64,000 nt of DNA from Streptococcus alactolyticus. GTDB lineage: Bacteria > Bacillota > Bacilli > Lactobacillales > Streptococcaceae. The stretch spans positions 372,001-436,000 of the forward strand of contig NZ_JAAXMT010000005.1 of assembly GCF_012277075.1 (NCBI RefSeq), written 5' to 3'. The translations under genes were made by a program, and so were the position numbers. The notes under the pieces were generated by a model. That model did no database searches, was not told the origin of the DNA, and saw nothing but the letters and a program-made list of their open reading frames with translations. Positions 17,918 through 25,520 of the stretch are shown piece after piece. Numbering within the stretch: the stretch's first letter is position 1; the number at the start of each line of letters is the position of its first letter.

Positions 17918-18169
17918 TTACATATATTGTTCTACATGTTCAATTTCTTTTTGTAATTCTTTTTCATCGTACTTTTCATACTTGCCAGCTTCGTGTACAA
18001 TCTTTTTAATTTCATGCATGGCTTTTTTCTCAACAAGCCATTTTCTCATACTATGTTTTTTCGCATCTTCATTTAGAGAATCTAATTCTTCTAAATTTGA
18101 ATCCAGTTTGTTCAAAACATCTGCAATTTTTACTAATGCTTTTGCTTCTTTTTCTTCATAGTTTGACAT
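17918..18169 (-). CDS. Small charged helical protein of unknown function
   Basis: The gene encodes 83 residues rich in Lys and Glu and predicted to be almost fully helical (ALVKIADVLNKLDSNLEELD ... KELQKEIEHVEQYM), with no membrane segment. It has a good ribosome site (AAGGAG, 11-nt spacing) and a promoter with TTGCAA, 17 nt and TAAACT upstream. It ends at its own terminator. It resembles small phage or satellite proteins in size only; no family is recognised. Confidence 0.55.
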   Translation of the reverse strand: MSNYEEKEAKALVKIADVLNKLDSNLEELDSLNEDAKKHSMRKWLVEKKAMHEIKKIVHEAGKYEKYDEKELQKEIEHVEQYM

Positions 18170-18202
18170 AATAGATACACTCCTTAAGTATTTGATACCT
18201 TA

Positions 18203-18231
18203 AGTTTACTCCTCTATTATTTTATTTGCAA
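18203..18231 (-). promoter_or_regulatory. Promoter of the 83-residue protein gene
   Basis: -35 TTGCAA (18226-18231), 17-nt spacer, -10 TAAACT (18203-18208). Two CTTAAG palindromes flank the start region and could be operator half-sites. Confidence 0.45.
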
Positions 18232-18233
18232 AT

Positions 18234-18287
18234 AAAAAGCTCTATAATTTCTTAGCAGGATTTTACCCACTACAGAAATTATAGAGC
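18234..18287 (-). terminator. Terminator behind the minus-strand gene tail
   Basis: A perfect 14-bp stem GCTCTATAATTTCT / AGAAATTATAGAGC with a 21-nt loop is followed by TTTTTATTTG on the minus strand. It lies 25 nt after the stop codon at 18312, which supports that tail being a former gene end. Confidence 0.75.
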
Positions 18288-18311
18288 TAGCATACGTTAG
18301 TCAGCCGATAA

Positions 18312-18407
18312 TTACGGTAAAAAATGTGTAATCATTTTTTGTTTTAATTCATTAATTTTCCCACTTTTAGACAAATAATAAGCTTGATTTGCTATGATAT
18401 CTGCCAT
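18312..18407 (-). pseudogene. 3' remnant of an unknown gene
   Basis: The last 31 codons (MADIIANQAYYLSKSGKI...) read as ordinary protein and are followed by a strong terminator. Upstream of about 18407 the same frame turns into an implausible hydrophobic string, which is merely the complement of a plus-strand coding remnant. I infer that the gene head was lost by a deletion ending near 18410. Confidence 0.35.
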
Positions 18408-18410
18408 TCT

Positions 18411-18560
18411 TATGTGTACTTTCTTTATGGAGGATATTATCCATCTGATGAAGAAATAGCCGATGACCAAGCACATCAGCAATGGTATGATGACCAAGTT
18501 CAATGGGGAATTGAACAAGGCTATATAGACCCAAATACTGGTGAGTATACAGGTCAATAA
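18411..18560 (+). pseudogene. 3' remnant of an unknown gene upstream of the integrase
   Basis: About 50 codons of plus-strand frame end in a hydrophilic tail (PSDEEIADDQAHQQWYDD ... GYIDPNTGEYTGQ) and a TAA at 18558-18560. There is no start codon with a ribosome site; the frame simply begins where the opposite-strand remnant ends. Lysogeny-module genes often sit here, upstream of and in the same direction as the integrase gene. Function unknown. Confidence 0.4.
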
Positions 18561-18596
18561 AACAAAAAAATCCCTCACACTCTCCATCGCCAAACT

Positions 18597-18626
18597 TTGA
18601 GTGCAAGGAATAATTGGTAGTATAGT
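18597..18626 (+). promoter_or_regulatory. Promoter of the integrase gene
   Basis: -35 TTGAGT (18597-18602), 18-nt spacer, -10 TATAGT (18621-18626), about 65 nt upstream of the integrase ATG. Confidence 0.4.
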
Positions 18627-18689
18627 AAGAACCTGCATGCGTAGGTCTCTTTGCTATACCCATTTTATCAAAAAAGCGAGGTTAAAGCA

Positions 18690-19756
18690 ATGGCTTCTTT
18701 TCGTAAACGTTCAAATGGTTGGGAATATCGTATAAGTTATAAAAACATGTATGGAAAATACGACCAGTTAACAAAAGGCGGTTTCAGAACCAAAGCCGAG
18801 GCCGTCAATGCTGCGGCAATCGCTAAAAAAGACTTATTAGACGGCATTAAAGAAAATAAAACAATAAGTCTAGCTGATTATTTCGGCAATTGGATAGAAA
18901 TTTACAAAAAACCTGAAGTTGATCCTGAAACGTATACTAAATACAAATTCTCTCACAAAGTGATTAAAGAATATTTCAAAGACGCAAAGATGGTTGATAT
19001 TACAGCTACACATTATCAAAAAATCTTTAATCAATTGGGAGAACGATAGTAAAAGACACAGTCAAAAGAGTTAATTCAAACATCAGGCAATCACTGAAAG
19101 TTGCTTTGCACGAAGGTAGTTTAAAAAAAGATTTTACAGCATTGGTTAAAATTCACTCTTCTATCGAATCTTCAAAAAAAGGGATGAACTATCTTGAATT
19201 AGAACAGCGGGAGGACTTTATTGAAAGTGTTAGTGAGACAATTCAGTATCAATCAAGCTTCTTCTGCTATGTTGTAGCAAAAACAGGACTACGTTTTTCT
19301 GAAGCGCAAGGTTTGACGAATGATGACAAATGCATTAATCGCAAAGAGCTGTATGTATATGTTTTTAGAACATATAAAGTTAACGGCGCAAGGCGAGGTT
19401 GGGGAAAAACTAAGAATAATCAGTCAGAACGAAAAGTTCCAATTGATGAAGAGTTTATTCAAAAACTAGATGAATACTTAAACTCTGGGTTTGTAGCAAA
19501 CGAAGATAACAGATTATTTACTCACGTTTCAAATAACATGGCTAATAAATTAATTAAAAAACGAACTCAAACGGAAGTTACTTGTCACGGTTTGAGACAT
19601 ACGTATGTAAGCTTTTTGATTTATCATAATATTGACGTTGTTTCAATTGCAAGACTTGTCGGGCACAAGGACGCTACAGAAACACTTCAAACGTACGCCC
19701 ATCTATTTGAGAGAAGGCAAGATGAAGTGTTTGAACTTGTTAGAAAAATTATTTAA
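18690..19756 (+). pseudogene. int: Tyrosine site-specific integrase, frameshifted
   Basis: The first part (18690-19049, 119 residues) holds an N-terminal arm-binding domain (FRKRSNGWEYRISYKNMYGKY) and the start of the core-binding domain, ending at TAG. The rest continues in the -1 frame from about 19045 to 19756 (KDTVKRVNSNIRQSLKVAL onward). It has the catalytic set: Arg in TGLRFSEAQGL, HGLRH, LVGHKDATETLQ and Tyr in QTYAHLF. Joined, the protein would be about 355 residues, normal for phage integrases. No slippery heptamer is seen at the junction, so this is decay rather than programmed shifting. It reads toward the tRNA-Arg attachment site. Confidence 0.85.
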
Positions 19757-19760
19757 ATAT

Positions 19761-19783
19761 TTTTGGACAAATTTTGGACAAAA
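19761..19783. repeat. Right arm-type repeat (two tandem TTTTGGACAAA units)
   Basis: Identical 23-bp copy of the block at 16268-16290, just behind the integrase stop and 55 bp before attR. Confidence 0.6.
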
Positions 19784-19799
19784 CTTATTTTTAGAATTA

Positions 19800-19827
19800 A
19801 AAAAGCCTTGAAACCAAGCCTTTTTTA
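19800..19827. terminator. Bidirectional terminator between integrase and tRNA-Arg
   Basis: AAAAAG-C-CTTG / CAAG-C-CTTTTT stem with one C-C mismatch and a 4-nt loop, flanked by A-run and T-run. It can stop both the integrase mRNA and the tRNA-Arg transcript. Confidence 0.6.
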
Positions 19828-19837
19828 ATATAGTTGT

Positions 19838-19854
19838 ATCCACCCTAAGGGAAT
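19838..19854. repeat. Right attachment repeat (attR), in the tRNA-Arg 3' end
   Basis: 17-bp direct repeat identical to 16153-16169. It covers the discriminator, acceptor stem 3' strand and part of the T arm of tRNA-Arg(CCG), so integration kept the tRNA gene whole. Confidence 0.85.
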
Positions 19855-19910
19855 CGAACCCCTATCTCAAGAACCGGAATCTTGCGTGATATCCATTACA
19901 CTAAGAGTGG
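19839..19910 (-). tRNA. tRNA-Arg (anticodon CCG)
   Basis: The minus strand folds as a 72-nt cloverleaf. Acceptor CCACTCT pairs with AGGGTGG, the anticodon stem is CAAGA / TCTTG with loop TTCCGGT (anticodon CCG, codon CGG), and the T loop is GGTTCGATTCC. CCA is not encoded. A TGGTATAAT promoter lies just upstream. It is the integration target of the neighbouring element. Confidence 0.93.
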
Positions 19911-19920
19911 CAACTGTTAT

Positions 19921-19926
19921 ATTATA
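19921..19926 (-). promoter_or_regulatory. -10 element for tRNA-Arg
   Basis: TGGTATAAT on the minus strand, 10 nt upstream of the tRNA 5' end. Confidence 0.6.
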
Positions 19927-19960
19927 CCATATTTCCAGAAAAATAAAAACCAAAACAAAA

Positions 19961-19994
19961 AAAGAATACGAGGTCGATTAACATCAACCTCGTA
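19961..19994 (-). terminator. Terminator of rpsA
   Basis: TACGAGGT / ACCTCGTA stem (8 bp plus inner GAT/ATC) followed by TTCTTTTTTT on the minus strand, 20 nt after the rpsA stop. Confidence 0.85.
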
Positions 19995-20014
19995 CCTGAT
20001 ATATTAGCTAGTGA

Positions 20015-21214
20015 TTATAATTCGATATCACCGAACAAATCAGCCATTGAGAATCCAGTTTGAGTTTCTGGAAGTTCGTAATCACGTTTTACTTCACGTT
20101 TTTGACGACGTGGACGTGATTGGCGTTTTTCTTCGTTGTTTTCAGCTTGTGCTGGACGTTCTTCAAGAGCTTTGATTGAAAGTGATACACGTTCTGCATC
20201 AGCATTTACATCCAAAACTTTAACTTTAACTTCTTGTCCTATTGAAAGAACATCTTTTGGATTTTCAACACGTTTGTGTGAAATTTGTGAAATGTGAACA
20301 AGTCCATCGATACCTGGCAATACCTCAACGAAAGCACCAAAATCAGTCAAACGTTTTACTTTACCTTCAACAACATCACCAGCAGCAAGTTTTTGTTCTA
20401 CACCATCCCATGGTCCAGGTGTTGTTGCTTTAAGTGAAAGTGATACACGACCTGCTTCTTCATCGATTGAAAGAACTTTAACTTCTACTTCTTCACCAAC
20501 AGAAACAACTGATTTAGGTGAAACGTTGCGTTCATGTGACAATTCAGTAACGTGAACAAGTCCATCAACACCACCTAAGTCGATGAATGCACCAAAGCTT
20601 GTCAAACGAGCAACTTTACCTTTAACAATAGCGCCTTCTTCAAGTTTTGAGAAGACTTCTTTACGTGCTTCAGCTGCTTTTTCTTCAACAACGTCACGAC
20701 GTGAAAGGATGAAACGGTTTTCAGCTGGAACAACTTCTTTGATTTTTGCTTCAAATTCTTGTCCAACAAATTTTTCAGTGTTACGAACAAAACGAGTATC
20801 AATCATTGAAGCCGGAATGAAACCGCGAAGTCCTTCAAATTCAACTGAAAGGCCACCTTTAACGGCACGTGTTCCTTTAACAGTAACAACTTCACCTTCG
20901 CGACCAACAAGTTTATCCCAAGCTTTGCGAGCTTCCAAACGTTTTTTAGAGACAAGGAAAGTAACTGTATCAGTATCTTTACCTACAACTTGACGAAGAA
21001 CAAGAACTTCAACTGTGTCGCCAGCTTTAACAAAATCGTTAATATCAGCATCACGATCATTAGTCAATTCACGAAGTGTAAGAACACCCTCAACACCTGT
21101 TCCTTCGATAATAACGTTTGCTTGTTCATTATCAACTGTTAAAACTTCCGCAGTGACTACATCACCTGGATTTACTTCGCTAACACTGTTTAGTAAATCT
21201 TCAAATTCATTCAT
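20015..21214 (-). CDS. rpsA: 30S ribosomal protein S1 (four S1 domains)
   Basis: S1-type RNA-binding protein of the ribosome that helps mRNA loading; Firmicute versions are shorter than the six-domain E. coli S1. The 399-residue protein has four S1 repeats (about 15-85, 105-170, 190-260, 275-345), with marks such as [19 protein letters not shown] and [21 protein letters not shown] basic tail follows ([19 protein letters not shown]). The start at ATG 21212-21214 follows GGAGGA. A strong 11-bp hairpin ends a few bases before that site and may regulate translation. Confidence 0.92.
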   Translation of the reverse strand: MNEFEDLLNSVSEVNPGDVVTAEVLTVDNEQANVIIEGTGVEGVLTLRELTNDRDADINDFVKAGDTVEVLVLRQVVGKDTDTVTFLVSKKRLEARKAWDKLVGREGEVVTVKGTRAVKGGLSVEFEGLRGFIPASMIDTRFVRNTEKFVGQEFEAKIKEVVPAENRFILSRRDVVEEKAAEARKEVFSKLEEGAIVKGKVARLTSFGAFIDLGGVDGLVHVTELSHERNVSPKSVVSVGEEVEVKVLSIDEEAGRVSLSLKATTPGPWDGVEQKLAAGDVVEGKVKRLTDFGAFVEVLPGIDGLVHISQISHKRVENPKDVLSIGQEVKVKVLDVNADAERVSLSIKALEERPAQAENNEEKRQSRPRRQKREVKRDYELPETQTGFSMADLFGDIEL

Positions 21215-21231
21215 TCTAAAAAATCCTCCAA

Positions 21232-21256
21232 CAAAAGTTAGTTTAACTAACTTTTG
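21232..21256 (-). promoter_or_regulatory. Hairpin adjacent to the rpsA ribosome binding site
   Basis: The minus strand has CAAAAGTTAGT-TAA-ACTAACTTTTG, a perfect 11-bp stem with a 3-nt loop. It lacks a T-run and ends about 3 nt before the GGAGG of rpsA, so it is a candidate translational control element, for example for autoregulation by S1. Confidence 0.45.
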
Positions 21257-21340
21257 ACAACAATAATATTTCTCAAGGTAACCCGCAATGACAACAACTT
21301 TTATCTTTGACGGTGTCAAGCCAAAACTTGATACCTTTGA

Positions 21341-21412
21341 CTGGGGTAGCTGGATTCGAACCAACGCATGAGGGAGTCAAAGTCCCTTGCCTTACCGCTT
21401 GGCTATACCCCA
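21341..21412 (-). tRNA. tRNA-Gln (anticodon TTG)
   Basis: 72-nt cloverleaf on the minus strand: acceptor TGGGGTA / TACCCCA with discriminator G, anticodon stem AGGGA / TCCCT and loop CTTTGAC (TTG). It lies 9 nt behind tRNA-Tyr in the same transcript. Confidence 0.93.
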
Positions 21413-21421
21413 ATAACAGAA

Positions 21422-21502
21422 TGGAAGGGGAGGGATTCGAACCCCCGAACCCGAAGGAGCGGATTTACAGTCCGCCGCGTTTAGCCTCTTCGCTACCCTT
21501 CC
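21422..21502 (-). tRNA. tRNA-Tyr (anticodon GTA)
   Basis: 81-nt class II tRNA with a long variable arm. Acceptor GGAAGGG / CCCTTCC with discriminator A; anticodon loop ACTGTAAAT contains GTA. It heads a Tyr-Gln pair with its own promoter. Confidence 0.93.
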
Positions 21503-21517
21503 GTTACAACAAAAACT

Positions 21518-21546
21518 ATTTTAACATAGTTTTTGTTTCGATGCAA
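21518..21546 (-). promoter_or_regulatory. Promoter of tRNA-Tyr-tRNA-Gln
   Basis: -35 TTGCAT (21541-21546), 17-nt spacer, extended -10 TGTTAAAAT (hexamer 21518-21523). Confidence 0.65.
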
Positions 21547-21563
21547 GTAGTTTTCACTTCTTT

Positions 21564-21794
21564 TTAACGATTAAGATTATAATTTTCAATCGTGCTTTCA
21601 ATGGCTTGTTCTAAATTTTTGAAAAAGGCTTTAACTTCGCCGTTTTCAACGACTGCAAAACGGTTCTCCAACTCAGCAATTTCACCAATTGTTTTTTTAC
21701 CTGTTTGCAAGGCATATCCGTCAACCTTGGCATTATTAATAGTGACCTTGCTATCTGACAATTGCAATTCAATTTTTTTATCTTTTTTACTCAT
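21564..21794 (-). CDS. DUF2969 family protein
   Basis: A 76-residue small cytoplasmic protein (MSKKDKKIELQLSDSKVTI ... FFKNLEQAIESTIENYNL) that matches my recollection of the streptococcal DUF2969 family, found between ilvE and rpsA in related genomes. GAGGTGAGAG precedes the ATG. The function is not known. It is separated from ilvE by a terminator and lies upstream of the tRNA promoter. Confidence 0.75.
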   Translation of the reverse strand: MSKKDKKIELQLSDSKVTINNAKVDGYALQTGKKTIGEIAELENRFAVVENGEVKAFFKNLEQAIESTIENYNLNR

Positions 21795-21823
21795 TCTCTC
21801 ACCTCGCTCTACCCATTTTACCG

Positions 21824-21856
21824 AAAAAATAGGAAGCTGGCAAGGGCAAGCTTCCT
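21824..21856 (-). terminator. Terminator of ilvE
   Basis: AGGAAGCT / AGCTTCCT stem (8 bp, extra pairing of GCC/GGC inside) followed by ATTTTTTC on the minus strand, 11 nt after the ilvE stop. Confidence 0.8.
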
Positions 21857-21866
21857 GATTCCTGCT

Positions 21867-22889
21867 TTAATCTACTTTGACAATCCATCCTTCTGGAGCT
21901 TCCACATCTCCAAATTGAATACCGACTAATTCATCATATAACTGACGAGTGACGGGACCAACTTCTGTTTCACTGTAAAAGACGTGGAAATCATCACCAT
22001 GCTGAACACCACCAATTGGGGAAATAACAGCGGCAGTTCCACAGGCTCCTGCTTCTACAAACTTATCCAACTCATCCAATTTGACATCGCCTTGAATGGC
22101 TGTCATACCAAAGCGATTTTCTGCTAAATAAAGAAGCGAATATTTTGTAATTGACGGTAGGATTGATGGACTAAGAGGAGTAATGAATTCATTGTCTGCT
22201 GTAATACCGAAGAAGTTAGCTGACCCCACTTCTTCGATTTTGGTATGAGTGGCAGGGTCTAAGTAAATCACATCTGAAAATTGGCGTTCGTGGGCAATTT
22301 TTCCTGGCAGAAGGCTAGACGCGTAGTTTCCACCAACCTTGGCTGCTCCTGTGCCGTGTGGTGCTGCACGGTCGTATTCGTCTTGAATGAGGAAATTGGT
22401 TGGCACCAAGCCACCCTTAAAATAATTTCCCACTGGCATAGCAAAAATAGTGAAAATATACTCATCGGCTGGATGTACCCCAATCACATCACCAACCCCA
22501 ATTAAGAGAGGGCGAATGTAAAGAGTCGCTCCTGTGCCGTATGGTGGCACATAGTCTTCGTTAGCACGCACGACTTGTTTGACGGCATCGATGAACTTAT
22601 CCGTTGGAACTTGTGGCATCAACAAGCGGTCAGCAGTACGTTGCAAACGCTCAGCGTTCATATTAGGACGGAACAATTGAATAGAGCCATCTTTGGTGCG
22701 GTAGGCTTTCAAACCTTCAAAAGCCTGCTGCCCATAGTGAAGAGCTGTTGAGGCTTCTGATACGTGCAAAACAGCGTCTTCTGTTAATTGCCCATCGTCC
22801 CATTTGCCGTCTTTATAATACGAAATGTAGCGAAATGGTAGTTTATGGTATTCAAATCCTAAGTTTTCCCAATCGAAATCTACTGTCAT
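21867..22889 (-). CDS. ilvE: Branched-chain amino acid aminotransferase IlvE
   Basis: IlvE moves amino groups between glutamate and the keto acids of leucine, isoleucine and valine, using PLP. The 340-residue class IV aminotransferase has the PLP lysine in GAAKVGGNYASS (about residue 191), the FEGLKAYR segment and the phosphate-binding region EVGSANFFG. It is monocistronic: a good promoter (TTGAAA-16-TACAAT) lies upstream and a terminator downstream. Confidence 0.94.
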   Translation of the reverse strand: MTVDFDWENLGFEYHKLPFRYISYYKDGKWDDGQLTEDAVLHVSEASTALHYGQQAFEGLKAYRTKDGSIQLFRPNMNAERLQRTADRLLMPQVPTDKFIDAVKQVVRANEDYVPPYGTGATLYIRPLLIGVGDVIGVHPADEYIFTIFAMPVGNYFKGGLVPTNFLIQDEYDRAAPHGTGAAKVGGNYASSLLPGKIAHERQFSDVIYLDPATHTKIEEVGSANFFGITADNEFITPLSPSILPSITKYSLLYLAENRFGMTAIQGDVKLDELDKFVEAGACGTAAVISPIGGVQHGDDFHVFYSETEVGPVTRQLYDELVGIQFGDVEAPEGWIVKVD

Positions 22890-22918
22890 AATAAATCCTC
22901 TTTCCTGACTTTTATCCT

Positions 22919-22946
22919 ATTGTACGCTTTTTTTATCATTTTTCAA
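22919..22946 (-). promoter_or_regulatory. Promoter of ilvE
   Basis: -35 TTGAAA (22941-22946), 16-nt spacer, -10 TACAAT (22919-22924), 30 nt before the ATG. Confidence 0.65.
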
Positions 22947-22982
22947 GTGTTTTTTGTAAAATTCTGAAAATTTTGACTAACT

Positions 22983-23006
22983 AAAAAAATCAGGAAAACT
23001 CCTGAT
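22983..23006 (-). terminator. Terminator of parE-parC
   Basis: ATCAGGA / TCCTGAT stem, A-rich on one side and TTTTTTTAG on the minus strand, directly behind the parC stop. Confidence 0.82.
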
Positions 23007-23014
23007 TTTTACAT

Positions 23015-25480
23015 CTATTTGACCGTGGCACTGAAAATGCCTTCGTCCGAGATGGTGTCTGAAATGAAAGCGCCGTTACTTGTGCGTTCAGACAGACTCA
23101 AATCTGCCAAAATCACTTGATAAACCGTTCCGTTGTTTGAATGCACTTCTAAGGTTTGACTAGCATGGTCGAGATTTTCCTCTGGTGCTGTCGTGAACAA
23201 ATCAAGCGACTCGTCTTGTTGCTCATCGTAAACAGGACCAGCAAGCAAGATGCGATGTGGCTTGGTTTTTAATTCGCGTAAGACGAGCAAACCACGGTTG
23301 GCACGATTGGTCAATGGAATCACGTCGGTTTCCATGCGTTTCACACTACCACGTTGGGTCAAAATGAACACACTGTCAGTATTTGCGATAAAAACCGAAA
23401 CAACGACGTCATCATCTTTGAGGTTGATGGCCTTGACACCTGCTGCTTTCGGGCCAACAACTGGCACTTCTTCGATGTTAAATCGCAGAGCGTAGCCATT
23501 TTGCGTTAGAAGCATCACATTATCAAGGGCTATCGGTGAAATGGCAATCACTTGGTCCTCTTCGCTCTTCAATTTGGCGAATTTGATGGCTTTTGATTTG
23601 TAGGTACGCCATGGCGTCAATTCCTTACGTTCAAAGCGTTTGATTTGCCCCATTTTAGTCGCTGCAAAATACGTTTGTGTGCCAAAATCATCGACAATTT
23701 CTGCATGAAGCACCACTTCATTGGCTGCAAAATTAGTAATGGTTTGTGACACATGTTCACCGATGTCTTTCCAACGAATATCGGTTAATTCGTGAACAGG
23801 GCGGTAAATCACATTACCTAAATTGGTGAAGATAAGGAGCTGCTGCGTGGTTTTGGCAGGTGCCACAAAAATCAATTCATCATCGTCACGTTTGCCGACT
23901 TCCTCAACCGTTGAGGCATTATAAGAACGCGGGCTGGTACGCTTGATGTAGCCACCTTTTGTCACGCTGACATAAGTATCTTCTTCCACAATCAAGCTGG
24001 TCACATCGATTTCAATCGTTTCTGCTTGTGCTTGTAATTCCGTCAAGCGTGGTGTGGCAAATTTTTTCTTGACTTCGCGCAATTCGCGTTTCATGACATT
24101 GTACATGGTACGTTCATCTGCAATAATAGCCTCTAAAACAGTGATTTGTTGACGTAGGTCAGCTTCTTCTTCCTGCAAGGTAACAATGTCCGTATTGGTC
24201 AAACGGTACAATTGCAAGGTAACAATGGCTTCTGCCTGTTCTTCTGAGAAATCGTAGCTGACTTTTAGATTTTCTTTGGCATCTGCTTTATTTTCAGACG
24301 CACGAATAAGAGCAATCACCTCATCCAGAATGGAAATAACGCGAATCAAACCTTCCACGATGTGGAGGCGTTTTTCTGCTTTGGCCTTATCAAACTTTGA
24401 ACGCGCTACGATAATATCCTTACGATGGGCAATGTAGCTGGTTAACATCTGAATAAGCCCAACCTGACGAGGGGTGTAGTGATCAATAGCCACCATGTTG
24501 AAGTTATAATTGACCTGCAAATCCGTGTATTTCAACAAGTAATTGAGAATGGTTTGCTTGTCTGCATCTTTTTTCAATTCGATAGCAATACGCAAACCGT
24601 CACGGTCTGATTCGTCACGGACTTCAGCGATGCCTGGCACTTTATTGTTGACACGAACATCGTCGATTTTTTTGACAAGAACAGCCTTATTGACTTCGTA
24701 AGGAATTTCCGTCACAACAATTTGTTTCTTGCCACCCTTGAGGTCTTCGACTGCTGTACGTGATCGAACAACCACGCGCCCTTTACCGGTTTCATAAGCT
24801 TTTCGGATACCATCTTCGCCTTGAATAATCGCACCTGTCGGAAAATCAGGTCCTGGCAAGAAGGTCATCAACTTATCCAAGTTGGCATTTGGATGATCAA
24901 TGAGATAAACCACAGCATCAATGACTTCAGCCAGATTATGCGGCGGAATATCCGTTGCATAACCCGCAGAAATCCCTGTGGCACCATTGACCAATAAATT
25001 TGGAAAGGCTGCAGGTAAAACCGTTGGTTCTTTTTCGGTATCGTCAAAATTCCAAGCAAATGGAACCGTCTTTTTCTCGATATCATTCAAAAGATAGCCA
25101 GCAATTTCTGACAAACGTGCCTCGGTATAACGCATGGCAGCAGGTGGATCACCATCCATTGACCCGTTATTTCCGTGCATTTCAATCAATGTAGCACGGT
25201 TTTTCCAATCTTGGCTCATCCGCACCATAGCGTCATAAATGGAACTATCCCCGTGCGGATGGAAATTCCCCATGACGTTACCAACTGACTTGGCTGATTT
25301 ACGAAATCCTTTATCAAAAGTATTGCCGTCCTTATTCATAGAATACAAAATACGGCGCTGAACGGGTTTCAAACCATCACGAATGTCTGGCAAGGCCCGC
25401 TCTTGAATAATATATTTGGAGTATCGTCCAAAACGATCTCCCATAATGTCTTCTAAAGACATATTTTGAACATTTGACAT
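23015..25480 (-). CDS. parC: DNA topoisomerase IV subunit A ParC
   Basis: ParC cuts and rejoins DNA to decatenate replicated chromosomes with ParE. The 821-residue protein has the winged-helix breakage domain with the catalytic tyrosine in AMRYTEARL (Tyr118) and a C-terminal beta-pinwheel. The quinolone-resistance region reads HPHGDSSIYDAMVRMS, with Ser79 and Asp83 in pneumococcal numbering, which are the susceptible-type residues. The protein begins MSNVQNMSLEDIMGDRFGRY. It follows parE by 40 nt and ends at a terminator. Confidence 0.95.
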   Translation of the reverse strand: MSNVQNMSLEDIMGDRFGRYSKYIIQERALPDIRDGLKPVQRRILYSMNKDGNTFDKGFRKSAKSVGNVMGNFHPHGDSSIYDAMVRMSQDWKNRATLIEMHGNNGSMDGDPPAAMRYTEARLSEIAGYLLNDIEKKTVPFAWNFDDTEKEPTVLPAAFPNLLVNGATGISAGYATDIPPHNLAEVIDAVVYLIDHPNANLDKLMTFLPGPDFPTGAIIQGEDGIRKAYETGKGRVVVRSRTAVEDLKGGKKQIVVTEIPYEVNKAVLVKKIDDVRVNNKVPGIAEVRDESDRDGLRIAIELKKDADKQTILNYLLKYTDLQVNYNFNMVAIDHYTPRQVGLIQMLTSYIAHRKDIIVARSKFDKAKAEKRLHIVEGLIRVISILDEVIALIRASENKADAKENLKVSYDFSEEQAEAIVTLQLYRLTNTDIVTLQEEEADLRQQITVLEAIIADERTMYNVMKRELREVKKKFATPRLTELQAQAETIEIDVTSLIVEEDTYVSVTKGGYIKRTSPRSYNASTVEEVGKRDDDELIFVAPAKTTQQLLIFTNLGNVIYRPVHELTDIRWKDIGEHVSQTITNFAANEVVLHAEIVDDFGTQTYFAATKMGQIKRFERKELTPWRTYKSKAIKFAKLKSEEDQVIAISPIALDNVMLLTQNGYALRFNIEEVPVVGPKAAGVKAINLKDDDVVVSVFIANTDSVFILTQRGSVKRMETDVIPLTNRANRGLLVLRELKTKPHRILLAGPVYDEQQDESLDLFTTAPEENLDHASQTLEVHSNNGTVYQVILADLSLSERTSNGAFISDTISDEGIFSATVK

Positions 25481-25520
25481 AATCCTTTGTCCTTAATTTT
25501 TGCTAATTTAGTTTTTAGCA

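Larger units (their letters stand above)
16153..19854. mobile_element. Decayed prophage-like or satellite integrated element at tRNA-Arg(CCG)
   Basis: The element is bounded by the 17-bp att repeats. It contains, from left to right, a frameshifted small gene, a secreted protein gene, a long gene-free stretch, a small acidic protein gene, two headless gene tails pointing away from each other, and a frameshifted tyrosine integrase next to the tRNA. Arm-type repeats lie near both ends. No replication, packaging or structural gene is present, so it is a remnant or a very small satellite. Streptococcus thermophilus temperate phages of the Sfi21/TP-J34 type are known to use a tRNA-Arg site; relation to them is inference. 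Confidence 0.75.

Noticed and set aside
18367..18663. Long minus-strand hydrophobic frames covering 18312-18663 as a membrane protein gene
   Set aside because: The hydrophobic part is the complement of a well-formed hydrophilic plus-strand tail; only the last about 31 codons look like real protein.
19040..19060. Programmed -1 frameshift in the integrase
   Set aside because: No slippery heptamer and no stimulatory structure visible; other genes in the element are also broken.
20015..21214. Internal repeats in rpsA as recombination scars
   Set aside because: They are the four S1 domains expected in this protein.
25200..25350. Quinolone-resistance change in parC
   Set aside because: Ser79 and Asp83 equivalents are both present as in susceptible strains.
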